This document shows positions 26,786 through 39,552 of a DNA stretch of 64,000 bases, one piece after another. The position numbers were made by a program, and so were the translations under genes. The notes below the pieces were generated by a model. That model had not been told where the DNA came from. It worked only from the letters and a program-made list of their open reading frames with translations, and did no database searches. The stretch is from Dipetalonema caudispina (taxonomy: Eukaryota > Nematoda > Chromadorea > Rhabditida > Onchocercidae): assembly GCA_013365325.1 (NCBI GenBank), contig JABVXV010000306.1, forward strand, positions 1-64,000. The letters run 5' to 3'. Position 1 is the stretch's first letter; every line of letters begins with the position of its first letter.

Positions 26786-29700
26786 TTATTTTTGGTCTGT
26801 TACTTTAACTAAAAGGTTAGTTAGTGAAAAATTTCCTTCCTTTAAAAATATTGTAGGACAGAACGTGTTGCCAAAAACTACCCAAGAGTGGAACTATCAC
26901 TATCATAACTAGCTGCAGCCCCAATTCCTTCCAGTCATTAACTTCTTTAATAGATTAAGATTCTTTTTAAAATGATCCATGGTACTATCAATTTAAAAAA
27001 TATTGGATTTTTATTATTTTTATTGATTTGTTCTTTTCAGTGATGTATTAATGCGGGAACATGGTTGATTTCGAATACCCATTCCTGCACTATACTGTTC
27101 AAACTATTTGTGAGTACCTCAAATTTTCATACAACTTGTCTTTCCGAAGCAGGCAAGCATTATTAGTGTCACCGTTCGGAAATTCTAAATTTTCTGTACA
27201 GTTAAATTTTTATACATGTTCATGACTATTTATATGCTCTGTCTGCACTTTATATAGAAGGTACCAGTGATTTTTCAAATTCTAAACTTCATTTCGGGGT
27301 TTTTTTTTCCGATACTTGTGAGAAAGTTCGTAAGAATTTGATTTTATCTTTCGCATAATATTGTATGTTTTGCATGGTCAATAAAATTTTTTCTACGGGT
27401 TTGCAATCGTTTTTTTGCTTTCTAGGGATTCTAAATATACTGTTATTCATTTCCTTGTTACGGAATTGCCATGACCATAGAGCTCTTATCACTCTATATT
27501 ATTTATGAAGTGTAATAGTATATGTAACATATGTTCACTTTGCACAGAGTATTTTTTTTCTCGTAATATTGCATATTGTTAGATGAACTGGGTAGTGTGC
27601 CACATTTTAATTCCCCAGAGTTTGTTTTAAAGGTATTTGAAAGTCACTTTTCTGATTTTACGTAACTTTAAAGGCAAAATTCGTCCTTACAAGTCAACCA
27701 GAAGTATTCTTGTTGATCTGTTAAACGAATGCATGTGAAAATTAGAATTAAACATTCATAATTAGCAACTGTAACTTGCAAGGTTTCTTGAAGGGTGTCA
27801 TCCCGCTGGACATACTGCTTAACGCGTTTTGTGTTTAATCGAAAAAATGCTTCATTAGTAATCAGTTATTTCCTCTTTTTCTCTAGATATATCATCGGCT
27901 TCGTTAGCGGAACATCTGCTACCATGTCATGTTAAAGCAATCATCTCTCCCCCTCCTCAGATCTCATTTTTGAAGCAAATACACAAAAATCTTCCTAGCA
28001 TTTCCTCATATATTGTAATGTAGAAAAGTAGAAACATATAACAGAGCGCTGTGCATACTCATATCAAATTCACTGGTTAATCGTATCGGGTGTGGTAGCA
28101 AACGGCACAGTTTTGAAATTAGTTTCAATAATGATTAACTAATTTGTTAATTTATCTTTTAGCGTTTAATGTTCAACCGAGTATTTGCTCATACTTACTG
28201 CTTCATTATTTGATAGGTGTGTAGCTCTGATATATGAATGATTGACAGGTTCTGAATTGGGTACTTCCTAAGTTATCCTGCATGATACATTCTCCTGCCT
28301 CTGCCAGATTTCAAAGCAAAATTTTCTTGACCTCTTTTCCAATAAGGTCACTCCGACGGTTTGATATGGTAACATCGTTGCGTTATTTTTTGTTTTTTTA
28401 TTTCTGAAGTAATTCAATGCATAACAGATTACTATTTGCGTAATAAATTCCAAGCGTCATTATATCTTTTGTTTTCGATGTTTTGATCATGTTAACGGGT
28501 TAAAGTGATTGATCGAATAGGTATCTGAATTCTAGAGCTATATCGTTTAATGAAGTATTTGATTAAAGCCTTCATTTGTTTTGTTGTTTTATAGTCGTCA
28601 ATATTGGATTGTCTTCCTTTTCTTGATCCCGGTCATTATTCTATAAAATTGTATGGAATACATAGAATCGCGAAAGTATTTTACAATGAAATAAGTCTGG
28701 AAATTATAACTTATATTTCTCATTATCTGATATGCTTTTTAGGCTTTTTTTAGCCAGTAATTCATTTTGAAAATGGAAATGGGTGGTCCACGAAAGAAAT
28801 CAATCAATTAAGACCTGAAAATTTCTTATTTAGAGATTGTAATGGATCGATAGATAATATAAGTAAGTGAGTGTTTTGATCGTTTGAAAAGGAAAGGAAA
28901 GGAAATGACTACCTAACTTTATAGCAGAAGGAATTACATAGTATGGAGGCATTTGTTGTCGGGTAACGTTCACTTTCACCTCCTCCTAACAGATGATTTG
29001 GTAAGTGATTCAAACTATAGCAACTGCCAACTAATTTTTGGCCTTTATTTCCCTACTGCTACTACTCTTCATCAGAGTTGAGTAACTGGAGAAAGCTACT
29101 CTTACCATCGTTTAATTCATACTCAGCAGTAAGCATTATTTCGACAGATTGATTGATGGTTGTGGACGAGCGTAAGGCTGAGCGTTACTGAAATTCCTAA
29201 TCAGCTGATTTGTTCTATGTTTCAAAGCTTACAATTCCATAAAATATGTATCGTTGCGTTACGACAAAATCTTAAGAAATTAAGTGGTAAAAATGAGATA
29301 ATAAGTAACAAATGGGAAATAAGCATTCGTAGCTTTCAATTCTTCTGAAATATGTACGTACGAAAAAGTATTGCTGTAATTTATGCCGTCAAGTTTTATT
29401 CGTGTTTATGTTTACTAAGATTATAGCAGTGGAAGAGACTCCTAATGATTATTGTTAATGCTTTGGATGTACTTACTGATAAAGTTTTGTACATTGTTAG
29501 GATTGTTTGATCCTACAACGATGACAATAGCTAAGGCATTTAACAGAGAGGCCAATACTTTTTCATAAAATGATATTGTTTGAATGGAAGGGAAGTAATA
29601 ACTGAGACCAGTTGGATGGGTAAGTTCGATAGTACAGACATTCTTCATTGTTGAATGGGTGATTTGATCCAGGTCACTTTCTTTATTATTAGCAGCTGCA

Positions 29701-30291
29701 TTCATTTATTTCTCTCAACTACCATTATTGATCATCCTTGACTTATCCTACACTTTATAATTATAATTGATCTCATTCGTCAGATGAACACTAAAATCAT
29801 TCATCTTTCTCATCTATCAAAGGAAAAGGAATGAATGGTTCATGAAATGTATGCTTATAGTTAATCATTGCAGAGTATTTTTATTCTTTGATTCCATCAT
29901 TTTTTTGGTAGCATCGAATTTCTATTGCTGTATAGTAAAATGTATGGAGTATAAAGTATAGCGATACAAGGAATGAGATTTAATAATCTATCCTTGGCCG
30001 CACGTTTTAGGACTTAGAATTCCATCTGTTGGCAAGATAAAATTGCTGAATCACTTCAATTTGTGAAATAAAGGAAATTATGACTAATCAATGAATGTTA
30101 AGGATTTTTTAAACCACTTCTGACATTTGCCATCGTTGATACATCGATGAAGTGGATAGCATATATGCAGGATAGGTGAATGGCATAGGATGGTTAGAGT
30201 TTGGATTGATCAGGAGAGAAAATTTTGGACAATGACAATTTAAATTTTGTTTATAGTATTGGAGTGCTGCTGTTGCCGCTGCTGCTGTTGC

Positions 30292-30312
30292 TGGTGGTGG
30301 TGGTGGTGGTAG
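30292..30312. repeat. (TGG)n microsatellite
   Basis: Seven consecutive TGG/GGT units, preceded by CTGCTGCTG-like triplets from about 30268. Confidence 0.85.
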
Positions 30313-30400
30313 TATTGCGGTGCGGATAGTGGGCGTTGTCAGTGATGGTGATAGTGAGTGGTAGTGGGCTAGTGCTGGATAGAGTTAGTTATTGGGTTAG

Positions 30401-30480
30401 TTTGGTTGGTTCGTTGGTTGGCCGGTTGGTTGGTTGGTTCGTTGGTTGGTTCGTTCGTTGGTTGGTTGGTTGGTTGGTGG
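30401..30480. repeat. (GGTT)n tandem repeat with GTTC variants
   Basis: About 20 tetranucleotide units of GGTT with interspersed GTTC/GCC variants. Long open frames here (Val/Gly/Trp on plus, Pro/Thr/Asn on minus) are repeat artefacts. Confidence 0.9.
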
Positions 30481-30564
30481 TTCATTTTGGTTCGGAAAGA
30501 GGGCAGATTCAACGAGGCGACAGCAACGCATCCTCACCAAACATACATTATCTACATGTGTCTG

Positions 30565-30587
30565 TCTCTCTCTCTCTCTCTCTCTCC
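30565..30587. repeat. (CT)n microsatellite
   Basis: Uninterrupted TCTCTC run of about 11 units, close to the GGTT array. Confidence 0.85.
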
Positions 30588-33500
30588 GTATATATGTGAA
30601 GGAGGGACGGCCAGTTTTCGACGTTTGTTGTGGAGTATGTGTTTCACATTTCCAATTTGAAATGCTCTCCGTTACCCTGTGTAATGAGGAAATCCACGTT
30701 GTTTTTTTGTTCCACTCCATCTTTTATAATCTAACGGACCGGTTTTTTACGATACGATCCGTTTATGTCGAATCCATCCTTGTGTTCACGCTTAATTAAT
30801 TGTGCTGTCTATTGGGAGCAACGAATAAAATGGTGGTTGAATTAAAATCCTCTGAGTAGTTAATGAATATATTAATTTTCAGAATTATAATTAATGTTTG
30901 TGTAATCGATACTGATTTCTAGGTACGGAAATAAGAGCATTGTGTATACCGATAGAATGCATATTGACTAGGCCCTCTTATTCATTTTTTATTACGCAAT
31001 GATGTCATTGAGTAGTTGAATAAGTGCTCTTTAAGGGTGGTAGATTGTGTGTTCGTATAAGTAAGTGTAAAGCAAAATGTTTAGAGAAAGAGCCATCAGA
31101 ATGGAAACAATGTGATTTGGATAGTTTTAATCAGAAAATGGAAGTGTTCCTCACTTGTTGGTTAGTATCATTGTGAAATTTAAATATTTGCAAAAGTGCT
31201 GGCCAGTTATTTACACAGTCTCCCTACATGCTTCTTAGATTGATTAAGATTTTCTTGCTTTGAAATAGCAATCTATGAATGGAAAGATCGTTTCAAGAAA
31301 ATAAGATTGGAACATACGTTAAGGTTCCATATCCAAGCTAAAACTGACTAAACTTGACGATGTAAGCTAATTTATATTTTGTGCTGTGTCGTTTTAAATA
31401 ATCATTGTCTTTATTGTCGTGATAGCATCATGGATAATACATATTTTATTGACTTTCTATCATAATTGATTAATATCATTATTGATGTTGCTATTACCGT
31501 GAAACAGATTTTGCATTAACGAAGTCTTCAGGGACGAATTTCATTAAACATGAAGATATGATAACCACATATTTCTGTATTTGTGCCAGTAATTTTATTC
31601 CTGTTGTTTTAATCTTATTTATATTTAGGAGTATATTTTACACAGCAGTTGATGCTGTCCTTTGTTGCGTAGTAATTAATCCAAATAGACGAAAGAGAGT
31701 ATGGGAGAAGGTAACGGTCAAGTTTATAAATTCAGGACTTTTTCAGGCTCCTCGTCTATCAACAACTAGAATTGACGAGGCTATCGTACTGTTGCTATTG
31801 ATTTGTTTTTTATCGGTTTCTTCATTACTACTGTATAATGGTTAGTACTCTTCGTTTCGTTTTTCAGTTTTTAAAATACTTCCATTGGTTTAGAAAATTA
31901 TAATAATAATGGATTCATTTCAGTTTTTCAGATTCAAAGTTCTTCCTAAGAATCCAGGGAGGTTTCCTCTGTGGTTTTCGTTTGATAGGTTTTAGAAAAA
32001 TTGCATAAGCAACTGGCCGTTATATTACTTTCGATGGTAATTGATATATCCTTATGGAAGGATTTTTGTCGGCAAAAAAGTTGAATTAGTTTCTCTGATA
32101 ATATCTGCATCTTCCTGTACTTTCTGCTTGTTCTACTATACCATTTTCTAGTCAGAAGAGTTAGATTAATTTTCCGTCCAGGAATCTGATTATTTTTAAG
32201 ATTGTTTCGAGAAGCTCATTTCTTCGGGCAGGGCAAATGAATTTCTCCTTGTCTTCCAAGTCACAAAGCAATCTTCTGTCTTTTTTCTCCTTCTCCTCCT
32301 CTCTTTGATTTGTTAAGCTATTTTTCTTTCTGCCAAGAACGCTGAAGAATTGCTTTTTAGATCAGATAAAAATATGTCCTAGACGAAGAGACAAAAGTAT
32401 GCATGCATATTTGATATCTCCCATTAGTATCAATAAATCTCATTATTAGTTCTGTATTTATTTTTCCCTGACTGACATTTGTTATTGAGACTTTGCTTCT
32501 AGGAGCGTTTGTTGTGGGATATGTTAAATGATAGGGGGAAATGGCATGGCTGAGGAGCAGCTGTCGTTGTTGCTTTTAGCCATCACACAAGCATTATACA
32601 ATTTTTATAGTATTTGCTACTTTTAATCCTGATAAGACGTTTGCAGGGTGGTATGTTAGGTCAAATAAGAATATCTAGCTATTGTTCCTGACTTCTAAAT
32701 GTTGAAAAAAGTGAGTTCATGTATTTTGAATTTTTTTTTATATTGCAAAAAGCATGAAGATTTGTTGAGTTCGGGGAAATTTTGTCGTGATTGCATAATG
32801 AAAGAATTTGAACAAATGGTATCTTTTCATGCCTGCAACAGCATTGGTGTAGATTACTAGAGTCTTTGGTGATTGATATGGTTTTAAGGCACTTTTCTTA
32901 TTCAGTACGCTGTATGATATATGTTAGACACTGGAAATCTTTTTTCTATATTCTGTTTACTTAAAGTCTGTTCAAATAAATCAATGTTTGCATAGAAAAG
33001 AAATGTTTTTACAGTGTTTCATTTTATCGTTAAAGCATTCCAAGATTGAGTAAATGATCTCGAATTTTGGACACTGTTCTTTATATGGATGAGTGAATAA
33101 GCGTGAGTTATATAACCGGATAAATACTTACGTTCGGAATCAAGGGATTTCTGAGTTTAGCCACTGTCATTAATGGTAAAAATTACTGAGTATTAAATGA
33201 TTTTGTACTATATTACTGTTAGATGTGGTAATTAAGGGCATATTACAGTTGCACATATTGATTCGTTTCCCATTCCTTTAACCTATATTTGCAGAACTTA
33301 AAATAAGCTTACATATTTTTATTTATATGAGCCATATAAAAGTAAGTGGGAACTTATGCCGAATCCATTATTGCAATCATTAGTAACCTGACAGGAAATA
33401 TCACTCACATAGCTGTACTCTTTATGCAGCGTAATAATTTCATCTTCCCGGAAATGAAGGTTTGATTCAGCAAGGATGCTTCAAGAAATACAAATTTCGG

Positions 33501-33719
33501 TACTCATAGCTATAGAAGACCTGAAAATTAATGATAAAACTGCCGATTGTGTGTTGCAGTGTTGCTAACATATTCTCCATTAAAATTTCTGACTTATCCG
33601 AGATGTTTTTCTCTCCTTAACGGTTGATGTGTTTTGTTTAATGCATGTATTTCTTGTCGAAATTTTTTAGTCTTTCATTTTTTATAGAATGCATTTTATT
33701 AATTTTGGTTATGTTGCAG

Positions 33720-35290
33720 TCAACGTCTGGTGTAAGCGTTAATCCTGATGTCCAGCGATCATTTCAACGTCTTTCGGATAGCAAAGAATACAGATATATT
33801 CTTTTTAAAATAGAGGTTTACATTTTGTTTTTAAATCTCTTTATTTTTCTTCCCTCTCTTCATTCCACAGAATTAGTTGTTGAGGCGATGATTGTGCGGC
33901 TATTCAGATGTCTGAGCCGTCACCAACCTAGAAATACCTATCCTGAATAGACTAAAAACCCTACTAATATTTTTTAAAGTCAAACAGTTGCCATTATGAG
34001 AAGCTGATATAAGAAAATAGCTTTATCAACATAGGGTTTTCCTTGATCTGTTTTGATGCATTTGAAATGAGACAATGACAAGCGCAGTTCAACAATTATT
34101 TGTGATTCGAAGTACAAAAAAAAGAGAGAAATTCTAATTAGAAGTGTACATTCAGTCAAGTTCTGCAGCAGTGAAAAAAAGAAACAGGGTAATGTGAGGA
34201 TCACTTTGATGCTGAGATAAAGTATTAGGAAATGTTCTAATTATGGGCACCTTTTTTCCATAAACTTTTTATTTTGAATCAAAACGTCATGGGTAACTGT
34301 ACACTTAACTTTTCTTACGTTTTGCAGGATCGTGAAGTGGTTGTTGAAGCTGCGATAGCTCAGGATGAATTAGAGCTTACTGTGGATGATTATGAAACAA
34401 ATTCGAAAGAAGCATTTGGGCGATTCATAGAAGATTTGAGAGAAAGGACAGATAATTTCAAAGATTGCCGATATGCGGTCTTTGATTTCAAATTTACATG
34501 CTCGAGAGTTGGTGCAGGGACTTCGAAAATGGACAAAATTGTCTTCCTTCAAATGTTAGTTTTATAACATCATCTGATTTGCCTGTACTCACTATATTTG
34601 CTCAAACGTTAAAAATTTAGGGCAATTAGAGGTTTCTTCAGCGGAATGAATGATGTCTCATTGAAGGTATTTGAAGTTTTTTTTTTGTCTTTTTACGTAT
34701 CGTTCTAATTCAATCAATTACAGATGCCCGGACGGTGCATCAATTAAAAAGAAAATGGTTTATGCCTCATCAGCATCAGCAATTAAGGCGTCACTTGGTA
34801 CTGAGAAAATCATTCAGTTCCAGGTAATTCAGATATTATGATTATGTATTCCATTTTTTTTTTTTTTTATTTTTTGTAACACAAATTCTAATTACTTCAT
34901 CACAGTTCAAGGGAGATGATCAGTTTTAATCTTTAATACTTCCTCATTTGGTTGTCGGAATAATAGGTAGACAGTTAGACACGTATATCTCCAAGATCAA
35001 GGCGATCCATGGTACTGTGAGAATGACTTGAGACATGATAAATTAAAGTGGAAGAAATACATTGCATCCAGTTTTGTGAGGCAAATATGAGAATCGATTT
35101 TTTTAAATCCTATATTCTTCTTTGAAGATGCCCGTGTTCTGTTGTTGTTATGCAATGTAATGCTGTTTTCACAGCCCTACTTTTGGTGATTTCTATGAGA
35201 CATAATTATGTTTTCCAGGTATCCGATGAATCCGAAATGTCACATAGAGAGCTGATTTCAAAGCTTACTGAGAAATATGGCGACCGATAA
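33720..35290 (+). CDS. unc-60: UNC-60A isoform exons, ADF/cofilin
   Basis: Actin-depolymerising factor, the non-muscle isoform in C. elegans. Exons: 33720-33815, 34328-34554, 34724-34823 and 35219-35290 (stop). Adding an upstream Met gives 165 aa, the length of C. elegans UNC-60A. Near-identical family blocks occur: DCRYAVFDFKFTCSRVGAG, then ICPDGASIKKKMVYASS and QVSDESEMSHRELISKL. The first exon here starts in phase 0 with STSGVSV right after the acceptor, with no in-frame ATG, so the initiator must come from the shared upstream exon. The actin-binding long helix (KKKMVYASSASAIKASLG) is intact. Choice between A and B is made by alternative splicing and 3' end use. Confidence 0.93.
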
Positions 35291-35584
35291 GTGCTTTAAT
35301 TAAAAGTTTGGTTCCTTATTTCATGCTATGCCAGTGACAAAATTAATTACATTTCATGTTAACACTGATTGTTTTTTGCCCTCATTCTAACCCAAAATTA
35401 ACATTGTGAAAAGAACCTTAAAAACTTGTATTTTGGTAAGAGTTTATTCGTCTTTAAAGTATATTCGTGGAAATGTTTATACAAATTGTTCGAATTACCA
35501 TGTTGCTATTTGGGAATGAAAAGTAGGATGGAACTAGCTTAATTACAGCAGTAATCATGGAAGTTATATTTGTTCATTTTTTAA

Positions 35585-36470
35585 TCACCATTTTTGGTCC
35601 ATGTAATGATGATGCTTTACGATTGTGGTATTTTTGTCTCTAAGCTTTTGCTCAAGAGAAGTCATCACAGTTTTTTCAAATACCGCTAAAGTATCGTTTA
35701 CTGCCGTGCTGTAGTTTTCAGATCGTTCAATTGGCTGCTTACGTTTGTTTATAGGTAAGCGAACAAAATTTGTCAGTCCAGAATGATTTTCTAATTGACC
35801 GAGTTTTACGAATATCACTTTTCGTCTTGTAATAAAGTTTCCCCAATTTTATCAGGGAATCCTGAAAGAGATTCTGGATTAATCGGTGACAGAGTAGTTG
35901 CTGCGTCGGATTACGGATGAGAGAAAGAAGACGTTGAGAGTTAGTTCTATCTTTGGTAACCCTTGGAAATATATGAAATTAATTTAAGAATTTGCATGTA
36001 CTAAAGTTTTGCGATAAACAATTATGGAAGAAATTTTTGAGTTCTTACGAGTTTTTTCAAGTGGATAATAAAATCTTTTCTCATCTTTCTTATACTAATT
36101 TGACTACGCGTTAACATATTTATTGATTGTGTTTACTTTTTTAGTAACGTCATTCGTTTTTATCTTTTCACTTTGTTTGCAGTGTGTGGTTTGTTTGTTC
36201 ATTTTTTCATTGTTTAAATTAAACTTAACTTCGTCGATAAAAAATTTTGTCCTTTTATAATGATTTAAAATTTAAGTATCATCTGCCAACAACAGCAGAA
36301 GGAAAGTGTGACTAAAACAAAATCATACATGCATGTTTGGATGATGATGGGATTGATAATACTCGGCAGCTTTATCTGCATTCTCCCAATCAAAATATAG
36401 GGATAGTTTTCCCATCCCGCAAAGCAATTCACATATTTCGATTACGTTTTGTAATTTTTGAGTGAATCAG
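35585..36470 (-). CDS. Antisense coding-like segments nested in unc-60
   Basis: Between the unc-60 A and B exon sets, the minus strand carries protein-like sequence that I do not recognise. A terminal segment of about 78 codons (stop at 35585) includes LGQLENHSGLTNFVRLPINK and a helical stretch, AVFEKTVMTSLEQKLRDKN. Another segment at about 36318-36460 includes MGKLSLYFDWENADKAAEYY and ends at a GTATGA donor. A short third one (NSPPTASVVKSP) is at about 36540-36600. An acceptor (TCTTTCAG) precedes 35886, but the frames on either side of 35820 do not join cleanly (an apparent one-base slip). This may be a nested gene, a decayed one, or wrongly placed exons. Confidence 0.33.
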
Positions 36471-36930
36471 TTTAGTTGGTTTTGCATTTCTGATCCGGAA
36501 TGGTATGCTTCTTTTTTCTTTTATAGTAAATGTAATTCATCTACGAGTGAGGATACGGGAGATTTTACGACTGATGCAGTTGGTGGGCTGTTTTGAGATC
36601 TATTTACTGTCGGTGGGTGGTAGAGTATTAAAATAAAACGATAAATTGTTTCCGGATATTACTCAAGAAAAAATATGGTTAAACATTGTGTTAAAAATGG
36701 ATGAAATTGTCTTTCACAATAAGGGTAATTTTTCAAACTATAGGTGGAATGCGTTGATATATGCCGACTTGCCCACTTCTGTATGTTCATGGAGTTGAAC
36801 GATTCTAAATTCTCCAATTTCATCCTTAGCTTTTTATCGACAGTGCAGCTTCTCTCCCCTCGTAGAATTAGAATTTGTTTTACTCATGATAAGACAACAA
36901 TACGTAGTTTGTTTTTTCTTTTTTTTGCAG

Positions 36931-37993
36931 GCATCAGGTGTAAAAGTGGATGCAAGTTGCAAGAAAGCATATGATGAACTGCATCAGAAGCATCAGCATT
37001 CTTACATAATATTTCGAATTTCGGATGATGACACGACAATTATCGTTGATAAGATTGGCAACAAGAATGCACCGTATTCTGAATTCGTTGAGGTGAGCTG
37101 CATTTTCTACAAACTGTTCATAAATATAGCAGATAGTCTTGGGACATTTCACATTTTATGAACTGTTTTCGAAGACTGATAACTCTATTGCTCATATTAT
37201 AGATGTAAAGTTTCATTATCTTGCCCCACTGGCAATGAACCTCTTGCAGAATAGCCAATGCTTAGAAAAGCAAAACTAGAAGAAATCTGCCATTCTGTTC
37301 AAGCATTGCCATCCTTTAACCTTCTGTATCATTTTCCCTTTCTGTTTGTAGATCTGTATTTGCATTTGCTCTTGCATTTCCTTCATCTACCACTGATATT
37401 TGTTTATGCCGGAAGATTTAGCAATAAACTAGAGAATTTAAATTTCAGGAAATTCGGAAAAGTGTAGGTGACGGTAAGGAATGTCGTTATGCTGCAGTAG
37501 ATGTTGAAGTGCAGGTACAACGGCAAGGCACAGATGCTGCATCGCGGCTTACCAAAGTTGTTTTCGTGCAGTAGTAAGTTACTGATTATCATCCGTAACA
37601 ATGTTGCTTGAAGTGAAAGATAACTGATGACGAATATCTTCAGTGGTTTTTCCATCCTCTTTTATGAACTAACTTTTGCTTTCGATCATCAAATGTTCGA
37701 CAATTCATAAATTGATGTATGAAATTCTCTTCTGATATTTTACAACATGTTCACAGTCATCGGGTATTGTTTCATATGGTTGTTTTATTTTTATAATTTC
37801 TAAGTTTCAGTGTATTTTTTGCAGCTGTCCGGATGAAGCACCGGTACGTAGACGTATGTTATATGCATCATCGGTTCGTGCTTTGAAAGCCACATTGGGT
37901 TTGGAAAGTTTGATGCAAGTACAAGCAAGCGATATCTCAGATATTGATGAGAAAGCAATCAAGCATGAATTGATGAGCCATCAGCGTACTTAA
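36931..37993 (+). CDS. unc-60: UNC-60B isoform exons, ADF/cofilin (muscle type)
   Basis: Second ADF/cofilin module of the locus. In C. elegans UNC-60B is the muscle isoform needed for actin filament organisation. Exons: 36931-37092, 37449-37573 and 37825-37993 (stop). With an upstream Met this gives 152 aa, the C. elegans UNC-60B length. It starts in phase 0 with ASGVKVDASCKKAYDEL. Diagnostic blocks are HQHSYIIFRI, ECRYAAVDVEVQVQRQG, FVQYCPDEAPVRRRMLYASS and RALKATLGLE. As in the A module there is no initiator Met, so it must splice to the shared first exon and skip all A exons. The A-then-B order matches C. elegans. Confidence 0.93.
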
Positions 37994-39552
37994 ACAAATA
38001 CTCTACGAACCCTGCGACTGCTGGTATATGTGTTGCTATCTTGACATTACTTTTCTTTGTTTATTGTCCTTCAGTTTTATTATAGTCGGTCAAGCACCTC
38101 ATTCAATTTTATGCAAATTGTTTATTTTTTCTTGAAATAATTTATCCCTTATCAGACAATTGCATACAGAAAGATGTATTTTTCATTTCACTACACATTG
38201 CCAAATGATGTATGTTTTTTGCTTTTGCAAAATGTAAGAGAAATAAAGGAATTTCTAAAATTTCTTTTTTCAGGGCTAATTTTGTGTCAGTGCCGCGCAC
38301 ATATGTCCGTGATTTTCAAGACTGAGATAAATGCATGCATTTTTGTTGCTTTTTTAATGCCTTTCTAGAGAGTTTTGCTGAGTTTTTTCTTCTTTCCTTT
38401 TCAGGAAAACTTTTTGTGACAATGTAAAATTGAGGGAGGGAGGGGGGGAAAGGGGAGGTGGAGATGGGGGAGGAGAATGTTTCTTGAAGGTAATTGTGCA
38501 GTCCGTTTTGTGATTAGGCTATATGACAATTTTCAGAAAGAAGTTTCTGGAAGATAATTTGAAGTAATTTAATAGAGTATCGACCTCCTATTGTCTTTTT
38601 TCCAGTTGTGGTGTAAACTTTGCTCTCCGTTTTGTCGTATGTATCATTAATTTGTCCCACAAAATGAACCACCTTTCTTCATTGATACGTTATTCATCAG
38701 TCTGCTGTAAATTCATGGCTCAGATCAGGCAGCTGCTAGGCAAAAATGTCATTATCGGTTTTAAGCCTGTCCCTCTCACTTGACTCTATATAGATGCATA
38801 ATTAATTGTCCCATTTACATCATTCCTTTATACATGCGCGTCTGCTTAATTATTCCCATCTGATCAACGATTTTTACTTCTGGCTTGCATGAGTACCGAT
38901 CAACAGTGATCAGTTTGGGAAGTTATAATTTTTCCACGAAAGAAGTGATATAAGACAAAATCGATTTTATTTCAGAGTTCCGGGTATCCCCATTGCCGAT
39001 GCCGGTCAACATGTGTTTGCAAATACACTGCAAGTAAAAAGTGAAGAAAATTCATAGAGTTTAGGGATTTCGGAAAAAAGAATTGTTAAATCTATGAATC
39101 AAAAAGAGTCGATGTTTTTCCCTTGGCAAAGGTTTCTTTGCATTATTTTTCAAATGAATTATTATCAAGTGCTCTCACCAAATGAAATTATTTTAATCAC
39201 CGCTTTTCGAAACTTATAAATTTTATAATTTGAATTGATTACATTGAACACATTGCACAACAATGATGGTGGCTTGTAACATTGGGAATATGACTAGAAT
39301 GAAAAAGCTGCAAATCTCATCATATATTTGCTAGCCAAAGCTGTCCATTTCACTTATAAACTTAATGACATTCCTATTGGTACTTCAACACTTAGAATAG
39401 AAATGGAAGCCACGGAATGGTTGAGTAGGAGCCTATTTAGGAATAAACGAATTAAATAAAATTGTTCCTTCCTTTTTTATTTTCTTTTCCCTTCAATACA
39501 CATCCTATCTGAGTGCATTTATGCGCTGCTTTCCTTAACTGTAAATAAGCAT
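37994..39552. other. unc-60B 3' UTR and convergent intergenic region
   Basis: Follows the unc-60B stop and lies beyond the 3' end of the minus-strand cyclophilin. Contains a G-rich tract at 38433-38474. No gene seen. Confidence 0.45.
38433..38474 (+). repeat. G-rich tract, potential G-quadruplex
   Basis: Runs of 3, 3, 7, 4 and 5 Gs separated by short purine loops on the plus strand, within about 450 bp after the unc-60B stop. It satisfies the four-G-run rule for an intramolecular quadruplex. If the 3' UTR extends this far, the element would be in the mRNA. Confidence 0.7.

Larger units (their letters stand above)
26786..33719. other. Gene-poor 7-kb region before unc-60
   Basis: AT-rich, with no exon I can assign. 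It should contain the shared first exon of unc-60, which in C. elegans encodes only the initiator Met. Here an ATG directly followed by a donor is needed. Candidates are ATG at 31838-31840 followed by GTTAGT, and similar sites near 32035 and 33166. A simple-repeat cluster lies at 30.29-30.59 kb. A minus-strand 87-codon ORF at 29442-29705 is not supported by splice signals or homology. Confidence 0.4.

Noticed and set aside
29442..29705. Minus-strand 87-codon ORF with plausible composition
   Set aside because: No neighbouring exons in phase and no family recognised.
30336..30799. Overlapping open frames on both strands at the GGTT/CT repeats
   Set aside because: Composition is dictated by the tandem repeat; no splice or homology support.
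31558..31845. Plus-strand ORF ending at the ATG-GTTAGT site
   Set aside because: Hydrophobic with no homology; the site itself is only kept as a candidate unc-60 first-exon donor.
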